This document shows, piece after piece, positions 6,381 to 11,016 of a stretch of 11,016 nt of DNA. Position 1 is the first letter of the stretch. Each line of letters starts with the position of its first letter. The notes under the pieces are model-generated. The model had not been told where the DNA came from, did no database searches, and worked only from the letters and a program-made list of their open reading frames with translations. This stretch comes from SHLQ01 sp047638715 (lineage in GTDB: Bacteria; Actinomycetota; Acidimicrobiia; Acidimicrobiales; SHLQ01), in the NCBI GenBank assembly GCA_047638715.1, contig JBLIMK010000110.1, positions 1 to 11,016 on the forward strand, given 5' to 3'. A program made the translations under genes and the position numbers.

Positions 6381-7684
6381 TACTCGACTCCCGTTTCTTC
6401 AATAATGAAGGTCGACGGCTTGGGTCCTGTGGTCTCGAGAAGGGCAACCAGGTCATCGATTTCTTGTGTACTGAGCGAGAGGTTCGGCATGCCTCGCATG
6501 CGCTTGTCATCGTCAGATATTGGCTGGGCGAAGTTCGCCTTCACGTCAGCTGGATTCCGCAGCCACTTGGCGATGTCGTTCTTGTTGAACTCGAGCGTTT
6601 CAGGATCCCAGACGTTCAGGATTCCGCCGGCAAACGTGGTGCGGCTCGAGAAGTGTGTGAGATTCGGGGCGGCGCCGGAGACGAGCTGTTCGGCCACCGT
6701 CTCCGCGGACCACAGATCGTCGGCAACGCCATCCATCAGGTGACACGATGCGCACTTTCCGCGGAACGTCGCGACGGCACGTTGTTCTGCGCTTTCAGGT
6801 GTCGGGGTTTCTCCATCGACGAGCGCACTGACGTACGCCTCGGTCGCGGGGTCGAGCGGCACGCCTTCCATCTGAGCGGTAACCCATTTTTGGAATTGTT
6901 CCATAGGCAACGCAATGACCTGCATCCGCATCCGGGAATGCGAGAGGCCGCAGAACTCGGTGCACTGTCCGAAGAACACACCCTCGCGATCTGCTTCGAG
7001 CTTCCACGGGGCGCTCTGGCGACCCGGCACGGCGTCCCGTTTACCGTTCAGCGAAGGGATCCAGAACGAGTGGATGACATCGCGGCTCGTGATCTCGAGC
7101 TCGATTTCCTGACCGACCGGGATGACCATCTGCGTGGCCGTTATGAGATCGGCGGTCGGGAGGTTCTCAATCCTCTGCGCTGTGAGTTCTACATCGCCGA
7201 AGTGGTATTGGTACTCCCACCACCACTGCTGGCCAATCACAACAATCTCGGGCTCCCAGTCAACCTGTTCGGAACCGACGAGCAAGGAGATTGGGTTGTC
7301 CTCCGTGCTGTTGATGCTGACCTGTAGCACGATCGTTACCGCTCCGATGGCGGCCAGGATCACCATTGGAATGATCGTCCAAGCCACTTCGAGCTTGTTG
7401 TTTCCGTGGATTTGTTCGGGCCAGTCGCCATCTTCGTAGTCATCGGTCTTGATGCGAAAGTTCTTCCATGCGTAGAGCGTGACACCGAGCACCCCGGCGA
7501 AAACCACGTAGGACAGATACAAAAGAATCTTCATTACTCGATCGATCGACTTGGCTTCAGGCCCAGCCAGATCGTTCAGCGTGTCGAGTTCCGCGTCGCC
7601 GGCGCACGACGCCAAGACGAACATGGTCACAACAACCGCTAGCAGTCGCACTACCTTGCGGGCGGACGGAGAAGTGGGGGTCAT
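6380..7684 (-). CDS. ctaC: Cytochrome c oxidase subunit II with fused cytochrome c domain (caa3-type lipoprotein)
   Basis: The 434-aa protein accepts electrons and passes them from its heme c to CuA and on to heme a. The order is: a lipoprotein signal with lipobox LASC (C27); two TM helices (about 50-72 and 98-122) anchoring the subunit; the aromatic patch QQWWWEY (151-157); the CuA site with H205, C241, E243, C245, H249 and M252 (CTEFCGLSHSRM); and a cytochrome c domain with CASCH (311-315) and probable distal ligand M399 in GMPNLSL. E243 is also the usual Mg ligand. The frame is open up to an ATG at 7801 that overlaps the preceding stop (TAATG). ATG 7684 is chosen because it gives a clean lipoprotein signal and has AAGGA (7691-7695) with a 6-nt spacer. 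Confidence 0.95.
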   Translation of the reverse strand: MTPTSPSARKVVRLLAVVVTMFVLASCAGDAELDTLNDLAGPEAKSIDRVMKILLYLSYVVFAGVLGVTLYAWKNFRIKTDDYEDGDWPEQIHGNNKLEVAWTIIPMVILAAIGAVTIVLQVSINSTEDNPISLLVGSEQVDWEPEIVVIGQQWWWEYQYHFGDVELTAQRIENLPTADLITATQMVIPVGQEIELEITSRDVIHSFWIPSLNGKRDAVPGRQSAPWKLEADREGVFFGQCTEFCGLSHSRMRMQVIALPMEQFQKWVTAQMEGVPLDPATEAYVSALVDGETPTPESAEQRAVATFRGKCASCHLMDGVADDLWSAETVAEQLVSGAAPNLTHFSSRTTFAGGILNVWDPETLEFNKNDIAKWLRNPADVKANFAQPISDDDKRMRGMPNLSLSTQEIDDLVALLETTGPKPSTFIIEETGVE

Positions 7685-7800
7685 AGATCTTCCTTCAGCG
7701 CCTTCACGCGACATCGAACGACTTTGTGAAAGTTTTCCCGAGCGTTCCAAGGAACATAAGTAAAGCGGAGTTTCCGTGCGATCGGGCACCGTGTCGGCCA
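7685..7800 (-). promoter_or_regulatory. 116-nt intergenic gap before ctaC, possible internal promoter or operator
   Basis: This is the only substantial non-coding gap in the operon, and it separates the pseudo-oxidase module from the functional caa3 genes. It contains a small inverted repeat GTTCC-AA-GGAAC on the + strand (7744-7755). I see no convincing -35/-10 pair; an A/T-richer patch (about 7726-7765) is the best place for an internal promoter. The reading frame stays open across it, so it might instead code for a longer CtaC N-terminus. Confidence 0.35.
7691..7695 (-). promoter_or_regulatory. Ribosome binding site deciding the ctaC start
   Basis: AAGGA on the - strand lies 6 nt upstream of ATG 7684. 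It favours this start over the in-frame ATG 7801, which would add 39 polar residues before the signal peptide and has no well-spaced Shine-Dalgarno sequence. Confidence 0.75.
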
Positions 7801-8619
7801 TTAGGACGTGGCTTCCTCGGACATCGCGCCGACCTCTTCGCCGTGTTCTTCCTCGCCGCTCTCTTCATCGGAGTGCTCTTCGGTCTCGTGATGTTCGGTC
7901 GTGGCTGCCGAGAACACGCCGCCAGCAAGAACGAGAATGGCGAGAACCGCAACGAGCGCGGTGCCCACATTCTTCGAGATATTGGGGCGTTGCGTCAGTA
8001 AGACAGCGACGCTCAGGACCGAAATTGCGATGACCGCTCCGAATACAACTGCGCCGGTGCCTGGGAAACGAAGGAAGACACGAGATGCGGCAAGAACAAA
8101 CATTCCTCCGCCGAGCAATCCCCAAAGTGGTACCTCAAACGGGCCCATCACCTGATTACGCAGCGCCACGTTCGTCGCCGAGTCTCCCGTAGCGCGGTCG
8201 GCCCAAGCCGTCATCGTCCATTCGAAGGCAACGATGGCCATGATCACGATGCCAATTCCCGTGACCGTTGCATTGACGGCCATGCCAACAGCAACAAACG
8301 CGACCCCGAGACCAGCGACAATGGGCCAGATCGACGTTGCAACGGGACGTTGCCCGACAGGAGCGACCGACGTTCCCATGGCCTCCGCCACGGCCTCGGC
8401 GTCGGCATCTCGAAATATTGCGAGGAGAGAACCAACGATGAGCGCCACGAACGCCACTCCGACGAGAACGGTGTAGCTGACCTGATCGCCAACACCGCCC
8501 TTGTAACCAGCGCTGAGTGGACCGACGACATCGCCGCCACTCGTGTAGCCACCAATGATCGCCGCTGTCACGGCGGTCATGGCGATTCCGATATAGAGCT
8601 TTAGACCAGTTGGAATCAT
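7801..8619 (-). CDS. Seven-TM membrane protein of the oxidase operon, possibly subunit IV-like; function unknown
   Basis: This is a 272-aa protein I cannot assign firmly. Hydrophobic helices lie at about 8-26, 47-69, 95-115, 117-139, 164-184, 188-208 and 218-238. Between helices 2 and 3, a DADAEAVAEAMG stretch (71-82) followed by SIWPIVAGLGVA (96-107) recalls the acidic loop and SWWP segment of actinobacterial cytochrome c oxidase subunit IV (PF12270 type). The match is weak and the protein is about twice as long. A conserved-looking motif FEWTMTAWADRATGD (132-146) precedes a loop with FEVPLWG. The C-terminal 32 residues are hydrophilic and His/Glu-rich (EHHETEEHSDEES and onward). It starts 7 nt after the subunit III-like gene with only a weak Shine-Dalgarno sequence (CGGA very close to the ATG), which suggests translational coupling. 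Its position between the two oxidase gene sets suggests it is a structural or linking subunit. Confidence 0.8.
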   Translation of the reverse strand: MIPTGLKLYIGIAMTAVTAAIIGGYTSGGDVVGPLSAGYKGGVGDQVSYTVLVGVAFVALIVGSLLAIFRDADAEAVAEAMGTSVAPVGQRPVATSIWPIVAGLGVAFVAVGMAVNATVTGIGIVIMAIVAFEWTMTAWADRATGDSATNVALRNQVMGPFEVPLWGLLGGGMFVLAASRVFLRFPGTGAVVFGAVIAISVLSVAVLLTQRPNISKNVGTALVAVLAILVLAGGVFSAATTEHHETEEHSDEESGEEEHGEEVGAMSEEATS

Positions 8620-8626
8620 TTCCGGC

Positions 8627-9241
8627 TCACTTCGTGATCGTGATCAGGTACCAGACGGGCAGGTACACAATGACGGTTGCGTACCAGTAGATCGCTGCGG
8701 CCTGGACACCGTCAGCGTTCTTTGAGTTGAACTGTCCGGCGATGGCTCGAATGGCCATCAGTAGGACGAACACGACAGCGATCGACATGAAGACCATGTA
8801 GCTGCCGTAGATCACATAGAGCATCAGTGCTGGCGTCGATCGATCGACGGGAAGGCCAAAGTCGCCGATCGCGAAGGCCATCTGATTGATGATCGCCGCG
8901 CCCATGAGGACGGTGAGACCAAGGGCGACGTATGCATTTCGACGATCATCGTTGCGGATTGCCTGCACAGCCCACGAAATCGTGAACGCAGAGATCCACG
9001 TCGTGAACATCATGAATGTGCCAGGAGCAATCTGTACTGCACCTTCTGGGAACCACAACGATCCGCCGAGTCGGTTCTCGACGAGAAATTCGTTGTTCTG
9101 GCGGATGGCGATGTAGACAGCGAACAGTCCAACGAACACCATGATCGAAGCCACCGCTGCGAAGGCGGTGCCGACCAAGAGCGTTCGGTTGCGTGAGAGC
9201 TCGGCTGCTGGAGGCGTAACGAGCGCGACATCAGCGGACAT
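8627..9241 (-). CDS. Degenerate cytochrome c oxidase subunit III-like protein
   Basis: The 204-aa, five-TM protein has the length and topology of bacterial subunit III and an ending (IYWYATVIVYLPVWYLI, 184-200) that aligns with YWHFVDIVWVIIF of CtaE. The family histidines are missing. The FHGVHV motif reads IYGSYM (144-149), so both His are Tyr, and the C-terminal YWHFVD reads YWYATV. The gene is tightly coupled to the subunit I-like gene: the start overlaps that gene's stop as TGATG, and GAGGAGG (9249-9255) is spaced 7 nt from the ATG, the strongest Shine-Dalgarno sequence I see in the window. The frame is intact, so it looks like a maintained paralogue. It probably forms a heterodimer with the subunit I-like protein, as CtaE does with CtaD (inference). 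Confidence 0.8.
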   Translation of the reverse strand: MSADVALVTPPAAELSRNRTLLVGTAFAAVASIMVFVGLFAVYIAIRQNNEFLVENRLGGSLWFPEGAVQIAPGTFMMFTTWISAFTISWAVQAIRNDDRRNAYVALGLTVLMGAAIINQMAFAIGDFGLPVDRSTPALMLYVIYGSYMVFMSIAVVFVLLMAIRAIAGQFNSKNADGVQAAAIYWYATVIVYLPVWYLITITK

Positions 9242-10938
9242 CAGCTGACCTCCTCAAATTCGTCGAGCAGCGGTTCTGCCGACGAGACGGTTGGGATCTG
9301 TTCAATGAAGTTTCCGATCGGAGGCGGCGACGGGGCAGCCCATTCGAGCGTGTGCCCGTCCCAAGGATCGTCGGGGAGTTGTTCATTTGAGCGAGCGGCC
9401 GGTATGAGGGCACCGAGCAACGCCAGCGCGCCGACCGCCATCATCGCCACGCCGATGACCACCATGACGTTCATCGTGTCGACGATGCTGTCGACGTTGT
9501 TGGTCACGCTGATATCGGGTTGGCCAGAGAACGCCGAGATCATGTCGGCCATTCCTGCGAGAAGACCGCCACCGAGGAACAACATCACGGCGGTCATCGC
9601 CACAGAGTCCTTGGCGTATCCGCCAAAGATCTTGGGAGCCCAAAAGGCCAGGGCGCCGACAGCTGATGCCACCACCGCTGCAAGTACAAGAGAAAGGATC
9701 GCGCTCGACGACGAGAGCAAGACGTGGTCTTCGTGGAGTGCTTCCCACCACCAGGGCCACACCCGAAGTTCACCAGCAACAACCGCAGCGAGGAGAAGAA
9801 GCGCGCCGGCGATCGACCCGAGGAGCGCTGCGTCGGGCTTTGGAGTTGATCCTCGGCGAATCGTGTCGAGAACGCCGCCGAGAAGCGCGAGAACCGGAAT
9901 GACGATCGCGAGCCCGAACACGATGTAGAGGAACTCGTCGTAGAGGAAGACACCCCGGTCGTCAGAATTTGCTGCAACCTGGAATGCGGGATCGGCGCCA
10001 CGGGAGAGGAAACTCTGTGCCCACGCACCGAAACTCAGCACTCCGAACAGCCCGATGAGGCTGAGGAGCACGTTTCGGTTGGCTTGACGATGTTTGGCCG
10101 AGACCGGGACGATCTCGGCGAGAACACCGAGAACGGGAATGGCGTAAGCGAACACCTGCGGCTGCGACCATGCCCATTCGACACGGGACCAAAGGGTGTC
10201 GCGCAAACCAAACTCGATCGGGAGGCGACCCTGGAGGTCGACGTAGGAATAAATCAGGTTCGCGATGAGTACCGGCAACGAGAAAAGCCACACCGAGGTA
10301 GCGACGAGCATCGACCAGGTGAATGCGGGAACTCGGAGAAGGCTCATGCCTTCCGGGCGAAGAGCAACGATCGTCGTCGCAATGCAGACAGACGCAGCGA
10401 GCAGCGCCACGATCATAAATCCGAGCGACACGATCGTGAGCAGCGTGCCCTCGGTGCGTGTACCCGCTTCGGGGCCGAGGCCGCCGTCTGCGCCAAACGA
10501 TGCGATGTGCACACCTGAGGCAAAGAGCCACGACCAGAACGACGCGGCGACGAGCCGCGGGAAGGCGATGGACGCGGACCCGACCTGCAAGGGAACAATG
10601 GCGGTGGCGATACCGATGAAGAGTGGAATCGCGACCATAAAGATGGCCCCTGTACGGAACAGGACCCAGCTCTGGAAGTACTTGGTAACACTCCCGAAAA
10701 TCTCGGTGTCGCCGAGTGAAACCCGCTCGAGGCTGTTCACCAGACCGAGGATCATGATGGCGATCAGGAGGAGCAGGCTTGCGCCGATCCACAGGCGACC
10801 GACCATCTTGTGGTCGTTCGAAGCCACGAGTTGGTACAGGCCATCACCGGTTTGTGTTGTATCCACGAGGCCGTGGTCATCGTGGATTTCTGTGTGCGTG
10901 TCAGTCGCTGTCATCGAAACGTTGTCACCCTTGGGCAT
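9241..10938 (-). CDS. Heme-copper oxidase subunit I-like protein lacking all metal ligands (pseudo-subunit I)
   Basis: The 565-aa, roughly 12-TM protein is homologous to CtaD over its whole length. Shared landmarks are IVPLQVGSASIAFPRL (114-129), EGMSLLRVPAFTWSML (196-211), FWAPKIFGG (432-440) and the C-terminal DPWDGHTLEW (524-533). Aligned to CtaD, every cofactor residue is changed: H94 to F94, H272 to Q259, H321/H322 to Q308/S309, H407 to A413, H409 to L415. The cross-linked Tyr is Phe263, E274 is Gln261, D123/N130 are Ser/Val, and the K-pathway Lys is absent. It therefore should not bind heme a, heme a3 or CuB in the usual way. The frame is uninterrupted and the flanking motifs stay in register, so this is not frameshift damage. 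The N-terminus has a His/Asp-rich stretch (12-23). ATG 10938 has no clear Shine-Dalgarno sequence; ATG 10914 is an alternative. The gene is first in the visible operon. Role unknown. Confidence 0.88.
   Translation of the reverse strand: MPKGDNVSMTATDTHTEIHDDHGLVDTTQTGDGLYQLVASNDHKMVGRLWIGASLLLLIAIMILGLVNSLERVSLGDTEIFGSVTKYFQSWVLFRTGAIFMVAIPLFIGIATAIVPLQVGSASIAFPRLVAASFWSWLFASGVHIASFGADGGLGPEAGTRTEGTLLTIVSLGFMIVALLAASVCIATTIVALRPEGMSLLRVPAFTWSMLVATSVWLFSLPVLIANLIYSYVDLQGRLPIEFGLRDTLWSRVEWAWSQPQVFAYAIPVLGVLAEIVPVSAKHRQANRNVLLSLIGLFGVLSFGAWAQSFLSRGADPAFQVAANSDDRGVFLYDEFLYIVFGLAIVIPVLALLGGVLDTIRRGSTPKPDAALLGSIAGALLLLAAVVAGELRVWPWWWEALHEDHVLLSSSSAILSLVLAAVVASAVGALAFWAPKIFGGYAKDSVAMTAVMLFLGGGLLAGMADMISAFSGQPDISVTNNVDSIVDTMNVMVVIGVAMMAVGALALLGALIPAARSNEQLPDDPWDGHTLEWAAPSPPPIGNFIEQIPTVSSAEPLLDEFEEVS
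9249..9255 (-). promoter_or_regulatory. Strong Shine-Dalgarno for the subunit III-like gene
   Basis: GAGGAGG on the - strand lies within the end of the subunit I-like gene, 7 nt before ATG 9241. It fixes the start and indicates that the subunit III-like protein is efficiently translated. Confidence 0.8.
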
Positions 10939-10970
10939 GTGTGGTCACGCCACGGCAAAGCGGACCACAC
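10939..10970. promoter_or_regulatory. Inverted repeat immediately upstream of the operon's first gene
   Basis: Perfect 8-bp arms GTGTGGTC (10939-10946) and GACCACAC (10963-10970) are separated by 16 nt, directly before ATG 10938. This could be an operator for a dimeric regulator spanning about two helical turns centre to centre, or an RNA stem in the leader. No convincing -35/-10 pair is seen in the 78 nt available upstream, and the window ends at 11016. Confidence 0.45.
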
Positions 10971-11016
10971 GATGGTAGGCGGATCCATGCCGATTCCGGC
11001 GTATTACAGGCAAACG

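Noticed and set aside
9241..10938. Nitric oxide reductase or other divergent but active heme-copper oxidase
   Set aside because: NOR and B/C-type oxidases keep the six histidines; here all six aligned positions lack His.
9241..10938. Frameshifted or decaying pseudogene of subunit I
   Set aside because: The frame is continuous, conserved motifs before and after each lost ligand stay in register, and the gene is coupled to a downstream gene with a strong Shine-Dalgarno sequence.
10265..10978. 237-codon + strand frame opposite the pseudo-subunit I gene
   Set aside because: Antisense shadow with no motifs. It runs over the start region and inverted repeat without its own ribosome binding site.

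Overview
The window is G+C-rich bacterial DNA. It looks like a high-G+C actinobacterium, most likely of the Acidimicrobiia (Ilumatobacter-like) type. That placement is an inference from the SerS sequence style, the caa3 oxidase organisation and the many His/Asp/Glu-rich tails; no marker gene proves it.

Layout. Positions 1-73 hold three tandem copies of a 25-bp unit, each built on a 17-bp palindrome. On the + strand follow serS (seryl-tRNA synthetase, 102-1349) and, 6 nt later, a poly-gamma-glutamate hydrolase-family protein (1356-2009). Everything from 1979 to 10938 is on the - strand and reads as one tightly packed nine-gene respiratory operon. In transcription order it contains: a subunit I-like protein (9241-10938), a subunit III-like protein (8627-9241), a seven-TM membrane protein with a His/Glu tail (7801-8619), ctaC/subunit II with fused cytochrome c (6380-7684), ctaD/subunit I (4305-6380), ctaE/subunit III (3668-4312), ctaF/subunit IV (3285-3659), the assembly factor ctaG (2404-3282), and a DUF983 zinc-ribbon membrane protein (1979-2404). 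Most junctions are 1-8 nt overlaps or gaps, with good Shine-Dalgarno sequences where start codons overlap stop codons. The one real gap is 116 nt, in front of ctaC.

How the genes work together. ctaC-D-E-F encode a canonical A1-type caa3 cytochrome c oxidase with all CuA, CuB, heme a/a3 and heme c ligands present. CtaG would deliver copper, and the DUF983 protein is a frequent companion of oxidase operons.

The most interesting part is the operon's first half. The 565-aa protein is clearly homologous to subunit I: it keeps the PLQ-G, AFPRL, FTW, FW-PKIFG and C-terminal DPWDG-TLEW signatures. Yet all six metal-ligand histidines, the cross-linked tyrosine and the D- and K-pathway residues are replaced. 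Its partner is a subunit III-like protein that has also lost the family's histidines. With the seven-TM protein, which may be subunit IV-like, they form what looks like a cofactor-free 'pseudo-oxidase' module placed directly upstream of a functional caa3 oxidase. I know of no described function for such a module.
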